Shown: one piece after another, positions 22,855-30,945 of the stretch
How positions within the stretch are numbered: the stretch's first letter is position 1
How the letters are laid out: the number at the start of each line of letters is the position of its first letter
Origin: Syntrophomonas sp. UBA4911
GTDB lineage: Bacteria; Bacillota; Syntrophomonadia; Syntrophomonadales; Syntrophomonadaceae
Direction: 5' to 3'
Length of the DNA stretch: 47,942 nt
Assembly (NCBI GenBank): GCA_002398105.1
Contig: DHCD01000089.1
Coordinates: forward strand, 1,026-48,967
The notes under the pieces: model-generated
The model's database searches: none
Told to the model about the DNA's origin: nothing
The model's input: the letters and a program-made list of their open reading frames with translations, nothing else
Program-made: the position numbers and the translations under genes

Positions 22855-24096
22855 ATGCCCGGGCTTGAACGGATAGATACCCTGTTGAGGACGATGGGCC
22901 GTCCTGATCAGGCTTATCCTTCTATCCACGTTGCCGGTACTAACGGCAAAGGTTCGGTAACCCTAATGATTGCTGCGGTATTGCAAGAGGCTGGATACCG
23001 GGTGGGGCGTTTTACTTCGCCCCATATTCATTCTTATCGGGAAAGATTCAGCATTAACGGGCGGGAAATAGAGGAAGAAGCTTTAAAGGATTATCTGCAC
23101 GGTCTGGAGCGGAAACTGCAAACCATAAAAGGACCGGCTTTTCCTGGGGTAACCGAATTTGAATTGCTGACCGCTCTGGCTTTTCAATACTTTAAAGACC
23201 AGCAGGTGGATTTGGCTGTCCTGGAGACAGGCCTGGGGGGGACCTATGATTCCACCAATGTTGTGTCTCCCCGGTTGTCAATAATTACCGGGGTAGACTA
23301 TGACCATCAGGCTTATCTGGGCAACAGCCTGAAGGAGATAGCCAGCAACAAGGCGGGGATAATTAAGCCCGGGGTACCGGTAATAGTTGGTGATATGGAA
23401 GGAGAAGCCTATCAGGTTATAGAAGAAAAGGCCCGCCGTGAGAACGCCGCGCTCTACCCTGCCCGCACCGTCTGCCAGGTGCAGCGCCGCCGCTTTTCCG
23501 CAAATAGCCAGATCATAGATGTGAAAGCTCCGGGAATTGATATGGAGGAGATACCTTTCTCTTTGCTGGGTGATTTCCAATTACAGAACCTGGCTGTGGC
23601 GGTCACCGCCCTCATGGTGCTTGAGCAGCAGGGTTACAATATTACGGCCGGACATATGGCCTCCGCCCTGGCAGGTTTAAAAAACCCGGGACGTATGGAG
23701 TTAATCAGCCGGCATCCTCCCATAATGCTTGATGTGGCTCATAACCCGCAAGGCGCCCGAGCCCTTAACCGCTCCCTGAAGAACTTTTTCCCCGATCGCA
23801 GGAGGATACTGGTCTGCGGGATATTGAATGATAAGGATAGCAGGTCTATTCTGCGCGAACTGGGAGGGGATTCCCGAGGCTGCGTAGTCACCAGACCCGA
23901 GGGGGAGCGGGGGAGCAATTGGCGGCGGCTGGCAGAGCAGTGGCAATCCATTTACCCGGATAAAGAAGTGCGTATCCAAGAGAATATTGAGGCAGCGGTG
24001 GAGACAGGTAGAAAATGGCTGGAAGCCGAAGAATATCTTTTAGTGACCGGGTCGTTTTACATTCTGAACCGCGCCCGGGCTTATTTTAATGAGTAG
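22855..24096 (+). CDS. folC: Folylpolyglutamate synthase / dihydrofolate synthase
   Basis: The 413-residue Mur-ligase-family enzyme carries the P-loop HVAGTNGKGSVTLM, the VLETGLGGTYDSTNVV motif and the C-terminal DVAHNPQGARAL motif. It adds glutamate to dihydropteroate and to folates in the cytoplasm. Family members usually have about 20-25 residues before PGLERI. Here the first ATG (22855) sits directly at that motif, while the frame stays open upstream and encodes VEELAGISLPGL, which could be the missing N-terminal helix. No ATG, GTG or TTG is present in that part, so translation may start at an unusual codon or the shorter form is real. Coupling to the valS stop at 22819 is likely. Confidence 0.93.
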   Translation: MPGLERIDTLLRTMGRPDQAYPSIHVAGTNGKGSVTLMIAAVLQEAGYRVGRFTSPHIHSYRERFSINGREIEEEALKDYLHGLERKLQTIKGPAFPGVTEFELLTALAFQYFKDQQVDLAVLETGLGGTYDSTNVVSPRLSIITGVDYDHQAYLGNSLKEIASNKAGIIKPGVPVIVGDMEGEAYQVIEEKARRENAALYPARTVCQVQRRRFSANSQIIDVKAPGIDMEEIPFSLLGDFQLQNLAVAVTALMVLEQQGYNITAGHMASALAGLKNPGRMELISRHPPIMLDVAHNPQGARALNRSLKNFFPDRRRILVCGILNDKDSRSILRELGGDSRGCVVTRPEGERGSNWRRLAEQWQSIYPDKEVRIQENIEAAVETGRKWLEAEEYLLVTGSFYILNRARAYFNE

Positions 24097-24107
24097 GCAA
24101 GCCGTTG

Positions 24108-24152
24108 TTAACATATTCTTAACATAGGGTTAACCTTATTAGGTGTTATAAT
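24108..24152 (+). promoter_or_regulatory. PhoP-box-like repeats and extended -10 promoter upstream of DUF47-pit
   Basis: TTAACA (24108-24113), TTAACA (24119-24124) and TTAACC (24130-24135) are spaced exactly 11 bp apart, the layout known for the PhoP box of Bacillus (TTAACA repeats every helical turn). A TGTTATAAT extended -10 follows at 24144-24152. This predicts induction by phosphate limitation through a PhoPR two-component system. Confidence 0.75.
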
Positions 24153-24190
24153 TAAGAAAAACTATACATTTATTTAAGGAGGTATCGGGC

Positions 24191-24823
24191 TTGTCTTTTA
24201 GACTAAAGCCACGAGATGACAGGTTCTTCAAGTATTTTGACGACCTGGCCGAGGCTATATCGGAAGCAGCCTTAATTCTTAAAGGTTTTATAGAAAATCA
24301 GACTGATCCGGCGGTAAATCTGGAAAATATTAATAAAGTTGAAGAACAGGGAGATATCATCCTATCCGAGGTAATGAATCGTATAAATAATTCTTTTATT
24401 ACCCCCTTTGATCGGGAAGATATATTGCTTCTGGCCCGGGAACTCAATAATGTGTTGGATCATATCCAGGGTATTATGGAAAAAATCATAATATTTAAAG
24501 TGGGACAACCACAGGATGTATATGTGCTGAAATTAGTGCAGGTACTGGAAGAGGCCTCCCAGGAAATAAAAAATGCAGTAGCTGATCTTCCCTATGTAAG
24601 GAATAAGAGCAAGGATATTATTGATTCATGTGAAAAAATTCGTTCCTACGAGCACGAGGGGGACTACCTTTACCGGGCCGGCATAGCCCTTCTGTTTGAG
24701 AATACCCGCAATGTTGTTGATATCATCAAATGGAAAGAAATTTACGAGCACCTGGAGACTACTCTGGACTACTGTGAAAGTGTCAGCAACCTATTAAAGG
24801 GAGTAGCAGTTAAATATGTTTAG
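24191..24823 (+). CDS. DUF47 / PhoU-like phosphate transport regulator
   Basis: The 210-residue all-helical protein starts at TTG 24191 behind AAGGAGGT. The opening RLKPRDDRFFKYFDDLAEAI, the NKVEEQGDIILSEVMNRIN helix, the segment TPFDREDILLLARELNNVLD and the closing DYCESVSNLLKGVAVKYV match DUF47 proteins, which are distant relatives of PhoU with metal-binding acidic helices. They are almost always encoded directly before a PiT transporter and are thought to modulate it. The 8 bp overlap with pit supports co-translation. Direct function is inferred from family and context. Confidence 0.93.
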   Translation: MSFRLKPRDDRFFKYFDDLAEAISEAALILKGFIENQTDPAVNLENINKVEEQGDIILSEVMNRINNSFITPFDREDILLLARELNNVLDHIQGIMEKIIIFKVGQPQDVYVLKLVQVLEEASQEIKNAVADLPYVRNKSKDIIDSCEKIRSYEHEGDYLYRAGIALLFENTRNVVDIIKWKEIYEHLETTLDYCESVSNLLKGVAVKYV

Positions 24824-25805
24824 TATCGGAGTAGTTGTTGTTGTAGTATTTCTGGCTCTAATTTTTGACTATGTCAATGGTTTCCACGATACCGCCAACG
24901 CAATTGCCACTTCGGTTTCTACCAAAGCCCTTTCACCACGTACCGCCATCATTATTGCCGCTACTTTAAATTTTCTGGGAGCCATGAGCGGTACGGCTGT
25001 TGCCGAAACCATAGGGAAGAGTATTGTTCCTCCCGATATGGTAACCCCGCTGGTGATGATCAGCGCCTTGGCGGGCGCTATATTCTGGAACCTTTTTACC
25101 TGGCGCTTCGGCATTCCCAGCAGTTCATCCCATGCCCTTATCGGAGGGCTTAGCGGAGGAGTGATCGCCGGTTTTGGCGTTAGTTTTGTCAACTGGCCTG
25201 GAGTTCTGGCCATTTTTACCGGGCTCATTATTGCCCCGCTTCTGGGACTGGTTGCAGGCAGTCTGGTTATGACCTTATTATTCTGGGTATTTAAGGGAAC
25301 TTCACCCGCCCGGCTCAACAATAATTTCCGTAAACTGCAGGTGGTTTCCGCCTGCATGGCTTCCTTCGCCCATGGTTCCAATGATGCCCAAAAGACCATG
25401 GGGATCATAACCATGATACTGATTAGCGGCAGTTTGATTGCCACCTTTCAGGTTCCCATATGGGTTAAGATTGCCTGTGCCGGAGCTATGGCTTCCGGAA
25501 CCGCAGTAGGCGGCTGGCGTATTATCCGCACGATGGGAGGAAAAATCTTCAGAATTGAACCTATAAATGGGTTCGCTGCCGACTTTACTTCATCCCTGGT
25601 TATATTCGGCGCCAGCCACATGGGTGCTCCCGTCAGCACCACCCATGTTATATCCTCATCAATTATGGGCGTGGGAGCAGCTAAAAGATTAAAAGGGGTG
25701 CGCTGGAATATTGCCCGCCAAATAGTAATCTCCTGGTTAGTTACCATCCCCTCATCGGCTTTGGTGGCAATGTTGGTTTACAGATTACTGGTATTATTAG
25801 TATAA
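24816..25805 (+). CDS. pit: PiT-family inorganic phosphate transporter
   Basis: The 329-residue membrane protein has about 9-10 hydrophobic helices and the two PiT signatures: DYVNGFHDTANAIATSVST near the N-terminus and FAHGSNDAQKTMGI in the second half. The conserved WRFGIPSSSSHALIGGL and SHMGAPVSTTHVISSSIMG are the paired inverted repeats that line the transport path. It takes up phosphate as a metal-phosphate complex with protons or sodium. The phosphate-box promoter at 24108 suggests expression under phosphate shortage, which is unusual, since PiT is often treated as the low-affinity constitutive system. ATG at 24816. Confidence 0.97.
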   Translation: MFSIGVVVVVVFLALIFDYVNGFHDTANAIATSVSTKALSPRTAIIIAATLNFLGAMSGTAVAETIGKSIVPPDMVTPLVMISALAGAIFWNLFTWRFGIPSSSSHALIGGLSGGVIAGFGVSFVNWPGVLAIFTGLIIAPLLGLVAGSLVMTLLFWVFKGTSPARLNNNFRKLQVVSACMASFAHGSNDAQKTMGIITMILISGSLIATFQVPIWVKIACAGAMASGTAVGGWRIIRTMGGKIFRIEPINGFAADFTSSLVIFGASHMGAPVSTTHVISSSIMGVGAAKRLKGVRWNIARQIVISWLVTIPSSALVAMLVYRLLVLLV

Positions 25806-25820
25806 TAAGGGATATCCTCG

Positions 25821-25852
25821 GGCAGTGATAAAGATATTTTCTGCCTTTATTT
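25821..25852 (+). terminator. Weak terminator candidate after pit
   Basis: GGCAG (25821-25825) pairs with CTGCC (25841-25845) across a 15-base AT-rich loop and leads into TTTATTTG. The stem is short, so read-through into rex is possible. Confidence 0.35.
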
Positions 25853-25917
25853 GTCGCGCTTTTTTTCACAAGGTGGTAAGATAAAGGAAAATTATTAATT
25901 GAGAAGGAGTAAGGGGT

Positions 25918-26547
25918 TTGAAAGTATATAAAATTCCTGAAGCTACGGTGATGAGGCTCTCCATCTATTCACGTTATCTGCATCAACTGATGGATGAGAG
26001 CGTAGAAACTATTTCCTCGGGAGAGATTGCCCAGGGGGTGGGAGTCAGTTCAGCTCAGGTACGCAAGGATCTGGCCTACTTTGGCGAGTTCGGCACTCGG
26101 GGAGTAGGGTATAAGGTGGAAGAACTATACGGACACCTTATGAAAATTCTGGGTCTGGATCGTAAGTGGAATATTATTATCATCGGAGCTGGTAAATTAG
26201 GCTCGGCTCTGGCTCTTTACCACGGTTTTGCCGACCGCGGTTTTAATATCAGCGCCATTCTTGACGTGGATCAGAATAAGATCGGCACTAAACTTGGCGA
26301 TGTAGAGGTTGAGAATCTGGAACTGCTGGAGCAGAGAGTAAAGGAAGCCAACGTAAATATAGGAGTAGTAACGGTACCGGCTTCGGTAGCCCAGGCGGTT
26401 ACGGACAAGCTGGTGGAAGCAGGAGTAAAAGCTATCCTCAATTTTTCCCCGCGGGTACTGCGGGTTCCCAACCACATTGTCCTGCGCAATGTAGACCTGT
26501 CGGTGAACCTGGAAGTTCTGAGCTTTAATCTGGCTTTTAATAAATAA
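25918..26547 (+). CDS. rex: Redox-sensing transcriptional repressor Rex
   Basis: The 209-residue protein has an N-terminal winged helix (about residues 1-80: IPEATVMRLSIYSRYL, ISSGEIAQGVGVSSAQVRKD) and a Rossmann domain with the dinucleotide motif IIGAGKLGSALALY (about residues 89-102), then ISAILDVDQNKIG. Rex binds operators when NAD is abundant and releases them as NADH rises, controlling fermentation and respiration genes. TTG 25918 follows AAGGAG. Only a half-site TTTCACAA is visible upstream (about 25860), so autoregulation is not shown. Confidence 0.97.
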   Translation: MKVYKIPEATVMRLSIYSRYLHQLMDESVETISSGEIAQGVGVSSAQVRKDLAYFGEFGTRGVGYKVEELYGHLMKILGLDRKWNIIIIGAGKLGSALALYHGFADRGFNISAILDVDQNKIGTKLGDVEVENLELLEQRVKEANVNIGVVTVPASVAQAVTDKLVEAGVKAILNFSPRVLRVPNHIVLRNVDLSVNLEVLSFNLAFNK

Positions 26548-26599
26548 ACCGATTATAAGAAAACAGACGCGGATCAACGCAGAACTACGCAGATTTGTT

Positions 26600-26693
26600 A
26601 GATGCGGAAACCGCGGAATCTTTCCAGGAAGAACGCGGGTTTTATTTAAAGTTTTCCTCCGCGTTCTTCCCTCTAAATTCCCTGAATTCCGCG
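26600..26693 (-). repeat. Dispersed intergenic repeat, copy B
   Basis: The reverse complement of this stretch aligns over its length with 18441-18530, with identical blocks CGCGGAATTCAGGGAATT and AAGATTCCGCGG. The two copies are inverted relative to each other about 8 kb apart. Confidence 0.75.
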
Positions 26694-26749
26694 TCGAAAG
26701 AATAGCGAAACTGTAATACGATTTTCATTCTTGGTTGCTTGTGCCCTAT

Positions 26750-26900
26750 AGGTACGGCCCTTCGGGCCATGAGGGGTTAATATGATTTATTGCTCTGAAT
26801 AGAGGAGGAAGGAGCTTCCGGCGGGAGTCTTCTCCTCCTTTGCCGGTTTAACGGCAACCCCTGAAAATGGCAAAGGCGCTTCAAGGGGCAATCTTGTTTT
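26750..26900 (+). ncRNA. Candidate structured RNA or leader upstream of DUF4321-maf-radC-mre operon
   Basis: Four consecutive stems can be drawn on the plus strand. They are GGCCC/GGGCC around TTC near 26756-26768; AGGAGGAAG paired with CTTCTCCTCC near 26803-26840; TGCCG/CGGCA near 26841-26856; and CCCCTGAA paired with TTCAAGGGG, with a bulged base, near 26859-26889, followed by CAATCTTGTTTTTA. The last stem plus T run looks like a terminator about 55 bases before the DUF4321 ribosome binding site. The layout suggests a small RNA or a regulated leader of the cell-shape operon. I cannot match it to a known riboswitch consensus. Confidence 0.4.
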
Positions 26901-26954
26901 TACCTGGTGGTAATGCTAAACTTTAAAAAACACAGCTTTGCTGGAGGGGAATCA

Positions 26955-27221
26955 ATGACTGGCAAATCTCGTGCCTATCCAGGATGGCAGGTTTTACTGC
27001 TTCTACTGATAGTAGGGGGAATTATCGGCGGCTGGATAGGGGATGCTGTAACCGGAATATGGCCTGTACTGGGGGGATTGGGAAAAGTACAGAGTGTTGG
27101 CATTCCTCAGTTTACCGTCAATCTCAAGGTTTTTTCCTTTTCCTTCGGTTTTATGCTCCATATCAGTTTCTTTACCATCCTGGGATTTATTCTATCCTAT
27201 TTGGTCTATAAGAGATTATAA
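26955..27221 (+). CDS. DUF4321 small membrane protein
   Basis: The 88-residue protein has two hydrophobic helices, VLLLLLIVGGIIGGWIGDAV and FMLHISFFTILGFILSYLVY, with a short external loop containing PVLGGLG. I chose ATG 26955 because GGAGGGG lies 6 bases ahead; an upstream ATG at 26907 is not supported. The pattern and the place just before maf-radC-mreB fit the DUF4321 family, which is usually found there in Clostridia. Its function is unknown; the context suggests a role with the elongation machinery. The next gene starts 16 bp later. Confidence 0.85.
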   Translation: MTGKSRAYPGWQVLLLLLIVGGIIGGWIGDAVTGIWPVLGGLGKVQSVGIPQFTVNLKVFSFSFGFMLHISFFTILGFILSYLVYKRL

Positions 27222-27237
27222 TGGTGAGGTACAGTTA

Positions 27238-27819
27238 GTGAAGAATATTATCCTGGCATCAGCTTCTCCGAGACGTAAAGAACTGTTAGAGATTTTGAAA
27301 CTTAATTTTTCTATCATTTCTGTAAATATTGATGAAAATCTCCTGCCCGAAGAGTCTCCCCATGATGCAGTCAGAAGATTGGCCCGTTTAAAGGCGGAGG
27401 CAGTTATGTCCAGGATTAGCGGAGACAGCATAGTAATCGCTGCCGATACGATTGTGGTTTTAGAGGGACAGATAATGGGCAAGCCTCTTAATGAAGATGA
27501 TGCCCGGCATAAACTCTCCCGGCTCAGCGGCCGCCGGCATGAGGTAATAACAGCCGTCTGTGTTAAGATGGGAGAGGAAATCTGTGAAGTTGAGGATGAG
27601 ACCACCCGGGTATATTTCAGGCCTCTGAGCGCACAAGAAATCACCGCTTATGTGGCTAGCGGCGAGCCGGCAGACAAGGCCGGTGCTTATGGCATTCAGG
27701 GTCGGGGTGGGCTCCTGGTGGAAAAAATAGAAGGGTGTTATTTTAATGTGGTGGGATTACCTTTGAGTCGGCTTTACCTGATGTTGAAAAAACATGGCGT
27801 AGATCTGCTGGGGGTGTAA
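27238..27819 (+). CDS. maf: Maf-family nucleoside triphosphate pyrophosphatase
   Basis: The 193-residue protein starts at GTG 27238 (VKNIILASASPRRKELLEIL), which is the conserved Maf opening with the SxSPRR motif; a longer open frame upstream overlaps the DUF4321 gene and is not coding. Other motifs are VIAADTIVVLEGQIMGKP (the catalytic Asp region), LSGRRHEVITAV and GEPADKAGAYGIQGRG. The last fits the dTTP/UTP pyrophosphatase (YhdE-type) subgroup, which removes modified or surplus nucleotides and has been linked to septum inhibition in Bacillus. It sits in the usual maf-radC-mreB order, 4 bp from radC. Confidence 0.95.
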   Translation: MKNIILASASPRRKELLEILKLNFSIISVNIDENLLPEESPHDAVRRLARLKAEAVMSRISGDSIVIAADTIVVLEGQIMGKPLNEDDARHKLSRLSGRRHEVITAVCVKMGEEICEVEDETTRVYFRPLSAQEITAYVASGEPADKAGAYGIQGRGGLLVEKIEGCYFNVVGLPLSRLYLMLKKHGVDLLGV

Positions 27820-27823
27820 GCTG

Positions 27824-28522
27824 GTGAATGGATACAGCGTAAACATTAAGGACATGCCTGTAAGCATGCGGCCCCGGGAAAAACTTATGGCTCAGGGAGA
27901 ACGTGACCTTAATGATGCTGAGTTGCTGGCGATTGTGCTGGGCATGGGTACTAAAAATATAAGCGCGCTAGGTCTGGCTACCGTTTTGTTGGTTAAATAC
28001 GGTAGCCTGAGAAATTTAAAAGAGGCCAGCCTGGAAGAGTTAACCGGTGAGAGGGGAATTGGACCGGCCAAGGCGGTTGGTATTAAAGCGGCCATAGAGA
28101 TGGGGCGCAGGATAGCCAGAGACGTTCATTCCCGCATCCCTATTAAATCGCCCGAGGATGTTGTCAACACGGTTGCCGGTATAACTATGGAAGAAATGAG
28201 ATATTATGACCGGGAACATTTTCGCGTTATATATCTTGACCGTAAAGGTGGGCTTTTATCAATGGAGGATATATCGGTAGGAGGCTTGCACAGTTCCCTG
28301 GTTCACCCCCGGGAGGTATTCAAAACGGCGGTTAAGAAGAGCGCGGCCTCAATGATATTGGTGCATAATCATCCCAGCGGTGATCCTGCTCCCAGCCAGG
28401 AGGATATAAATATAACCCGGAGGCTGATAGAAGCAGGTAAACTAATGGGGATAGAGATAATTGATCATGTAATAATAGGTGATAATAAATACTGCAGTTT
28501 AAAAGCTAAGGGATTAATTTGA
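27824..28522 (+). CDS. radC: RadC-family JAMM/MPN protein
   Basis: The 232-residue protein starts at GTG 27824 behind GGGGGTG. The N-terminal part (SMRPREKLMAQGERDLNDAE) and a helix-hairpin-helix (LTGERGIGPAKAVGIKAAIE) are followed by the metal-binding JAMM motif VHNHPSGDPAPSQED, and the protein ends GDNKYCSLKAKGLI. RadC was once thought to be a repair protein; its biochemical activity is not settled, and the fold suggests a metalloprotease or nuclease-like protein. In Clostridia it stands before mreB, as here (17 bp gap). Confidence 0.95.
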   Translation: MNGYSVNIKDMPVSMRPREKLMAQGERDLNDAELLAIVLGMGTKNISALGLATVLLVKYGSLRNLKEASLEELTGERGIGPAKAVGIKAAIEMGRRIARDVHSRIPIKSPEDVVNTVAGITMEEMRYYDREHFRVIYLDRKGGLLSMEDISVGGLHSSLVHPREVFKTAVKKSAASMILVHNHPSGDPAPSQEDINITRRLIEAGKLMGIEIIDHVIIGDNKYCSLKAKGLI

Positions 28523-28539
28523 ATTAAGGAGGAACTATA

Positions 28540-29559
28540 GTGTTTGGCAAAGACTTGGGAATAGATTTGGGAACGGCTAATACTCTGGTGCATGTAAAGG
28601 GTAAAGGCGTGGTTTTGACCGAACCGTCGGTAGTCGCCATCCAGAGCGATAACGGCAAGGTCCTGGCCGTAGGCGACGAGGCCAAACGTATGATAGGCCG
28701 TACCCCGGGCAATATAATTGCCATTCGCCCCATGAAAGATGGAGTCATTGCTGATTTTGACGTTACTCAGGCTATGCTCAGTTATTTTATCAACAAGGTT
28801 CTGGGGCCCAGGACCCCGTTTATGCGACCCCGGGTGATTGTAAGTATTCCCACCGGATGTACCACTGTGGAAGAGAGGGCGGTAAGGGAAGCCGCACTGC
28901 AGGGCGGAGCCAAAGAAGCCTATTTGATTGAGGAGCCGATGGCTGCCGCCATAGGTGCAGGTTTGCCGGTACACGAACCGACCGGTAACCTGATTGTAGA
29001 TATAGGCGGAGGTACTACCGAGGTGGCGGTCATATCCCTGGGGGGGATAGTTACCGCCAAATCAGTCCGGGTAGCGGGCGATAATATGGATACCGCCATC
29101 ATGCAGCATCTCAAGAAAAACTATAATCTCCTTATCGGCGAACGGACGGCTGAGGATATAAAAATATCCATTGGTTCAGCTCTCTGGGAGGGTGATGAGG
29201 AATACTACGAAGTGCGGGGACGTGATCTGGTCAGCGGTTTGCCCAAAACTATAAGAGTTTCTTCATCAGAGATTCAAATAGCTCTGAAAGAGACGGTTGA
29301 CCAGATAATAGAAGGGATAAAGGTCTGTTTGGAGAAAACGCCTCCGGAACTGGCTTCCGATATTATTGACCGGGGCATAGTAATGGCCGGGGGAGGAGCC
29401 ATGTTGCTGGGGCTGGATAAACTCATCAGCAAAGAAACCAATATGCCGGTCTATGCCTGTGAAGACCCCTTACTGGCTGTTGCCCGGGGAACGGGTAAAG
29501 TACTGGAAGATATTGAGGTTTTGAAAAGAGTATTGGTGCAGCCCAAAAAATCAATGTAA
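28540..29559 (+). CDS. mreB: Rod shape-determining protein MreB
   Basis: The 339-residue bacterial actin begins GKDLGIDLGTANTLVHVKGK, the phosphate-1 loop, and has the phosphate-2 region IVDIGGGTTEVAVISLGG and the adenosine motif IVMAGGGAMLLGLDKL. It forms membrane-associated filaments that steer side-wall synthesis. GTG 28540 follows AAGGAGG. It is followed by mreC (16 bp gap), mreD and a class B penicillin-binding protein, a complete elongasome operon that implies a rod-shaped cell. Confidence 0.98.
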   Translation: MFGKDLGIDLGTANTLVHVKGKGVVLTEPSVVAIQSDNGKVLAVGDEAKRMIGRTPGNIIAIRPMKDGVIADFDVTQAMLSYFINKVLGPRTPFMRPRVIVSIPTGCTTVEERAVREAALQGGAKEAYLIEEPMAAAIGAGLPVHEPTGNLIVDIGGGTTEVAVISLGGIVTAKSVRVAGDNMDTAIMQHLKKNYNLLIGERTAEDIKISIGSALWEGDEEYYEVRGRDLVSGLPKTIRVSSSEIQIALKETVDQIIEGIKVCLEKTPPELASDIIDRGIVMAGGGAMLLGLDKLISKETNMPVYACEDPLLAVARGTGKVLEDIEVLKRVLVQPKKSM

Positions 29560-29575
29560 GACCGGGTGAGGAGTT

Positions 29576-30433
29576 TTGTTTAAGCTTTTCGGGAATAAGT
29601 TCCTCTGGCTGTTGCTGCTGATAATTATTATTTTTCTGGCATTGATGAATTCTACCGCTGCCCACCGCGATAATCTTACCTTGGTGGAAAAGATTGTTCG
29701 TGACGCCTATGTCCCTATGCAGAGCGGGGTTAGCCGCTTTATGGGCAATTTGGACGGGTGGACCGGGACTTTTAGCGACAAAAACCGGTTACAGCAAAAA
29801 ATCAAAGAACTGGAAGCTGAAAACGGTAAGCTGGCTTTAGAAAACCAGTCATTGCGGGAATATAAACAAGAAAGCATGCGCTTGCGGCGGATGTTGAATT
29901 TTGAGGACACCAGCCGGGATCGTTATGATTTACTGGCCGCCCATGTGATTGCCCGCAGTCCTAATAACTGGTACAAGTGTATCACCATTGACCGTGGTTC
30001 CCGGCAGGGAGTAAAAAAAGACATGCCGGTGATAAGTCCGGGCGGATTGGTGGGATTGGTAGCCAGTGTCAGCGAGAACTCAGCTCAGGTCAGTTTAATT
30101 ACGGACCGGGAGATGGCGGTGGGAGCGATAATTCAGGAGACCCGGGAAACTAACGGCATTGTAGAAGGCCTGGGCGACAGTAATCAGTTGAGAATGATAA
30201 ACATCCCCTATTATTCAAAAATAAAGAAAAGCGACCTGATCGTAAGCTCCGGATTATCAGCTATATATCCTCCAGGCATCATGATAGGAACAGTTACCGA
30301 AGTTGCGCGGGAGCCTAACGGCCTGTTGTTATCAGCCGAGATAAGGCCGGCCGTTAATTTTGATAAATTGGAGGAGGTTTTGGTGGTAACCGGATACCAG
30401 CCTGAAACAGGCGCCGAGGTGGAAGAGGAGTAG
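29576..30433 (+). CDS. mreC: Rod shape-determining protein MreC
   Basis: The 285-residue protein has an N-terminal membrane helix (FLWLLLLIIIIFLALM, about residues 9-24), a coiled coil (about 65-105, LQQKIKELEAENGKLALENQ) and the extracellular double beta-barrel (VIARSPNNWYKCITIDRGS, VISPGGLVGLVASVSENSAQ, SSGLSAIYPPGIMIGTV). MreC links MreB to the penicillin-binding proteins. It starts at TTG 29576 behind GGTGAGGAG. mreD starts 5 bp after its stop. Confidence 0.96.
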   Translation: MFKLFGNKFLWLLLLIIIIFLALMNSTAAHRDNLTLVEKIVRDAYVPMQSGVSRFMGNLDGWTGTFSDKNRLQQKIKELEAENGKLALENQSLREYKQESMRLRRMLNFEDTSRDRYDLLAAHVIARSPNNWYKCITIDRGSRQGVKKDMPVISPGGLVGLVASVSENSAQVSLITDREMAVGAIIQETRETNGIVEGLGDSNQLRMINIPYYSKIKKSDLIVSSGLSAIYPPGIMIGTVTEVAREPNGLLLSAEIRPAVNFDKLEEVLVVTGYQPETGAEVEEE

Positions 30434-30438
30434 CTCTA

Positions 30439-30945
30439 TTGCGTATCCTGGTTCTTATATTATTGCCGTGGCTGGCAATATTTTTACAATCGACATTCTT
30501 CAGCATCTATAGTATAAAAGGTACGATTCCGGATCTGGTTCTGGTTTTTGTTACCTTTTTCGCGCTTTTTAACCGGGTGGAAAAAGGGACTGCCTATGCC
30601 TTGTTCTGCGGTTTGCTGGAAGATCTGTACATGGGGCGGTTCATCGGTTTAAACGCTTTGTCCAAAGGGCTGATCGCCTATATTATAGGACGGACCCAAG
30701 GCAATGTTTTTAAAGAAAACATATTTGTAGGCCTTTTTTCGGTACTGCTAGCTACGGTTTTAAATTCCCTGTTTCTTTTTCTCCTGAGCATCGTAGTTTT
30801 CGAAGTATTTCATATTGATACCAGTATGCTGAATAGTATTCTCTATCAGGCCGCTTATAATGCAGTGGTGGCGGTACCCATCTACATCTGGTACTATAAT
30901 TCAGCTAAAGGCGGCGTTCTCAAGACTCCAGGGAGGGTAAAATGA
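30439..30945 (+). CDS. mreD: Rod shape-determining protein MreD
   Basis: The 168-residue protein is almost entirely hydrophobic, with about five membrane helices (ILVLILLPWLAIFLQSTFF, DLVLVFVTFFALF and others) and the conserved GLLEDLYMGRFIGLNALSK segment of MreD. It starts at TTG 30439 and ends overlapping the PBP2 start by 4 bp (ATGA). It is the membrane part of the MreBCD complex. Confidence 0.95.
   Translation: MRILVLILLPWLAIFLQSTFFSIYSIKGTIPDLVLVFVTFFALFNRVEKGTAYALFCGLLEDLYMGRFIGLNALSKGLIAYIIGRTQGNVFKENIFVGLFSVLLATVLNSLFLFLLSIVVFEVFHIDTSMLNSILYQAAYNAVVAVPIYIWYYNSAKGGVLKTPGRVK

Larger units (their letters stand above)
26548..26954. other. Intergenic region: repeat copy B and hairpin-rich segment
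   Basis: This 407-base region holds the second copy of the dispersed repeat (26600-26693), preceded by repeat-like CGGATCAACGCAGAACTACGCAG, then a run of hairpins from about 26750 to 26895 (listed separately), and the GGAGGGG ribosome binding site of the DUF4321 gene. I see no coding potential. Confidence 0.6.

Noticed and set aside
25848..25872. Rex operator before rex
   Set aside because: Only one half-site (TTTCACAA) fits; the opposite half is at the wrong spacing, 21 rather than 18 bp overall.
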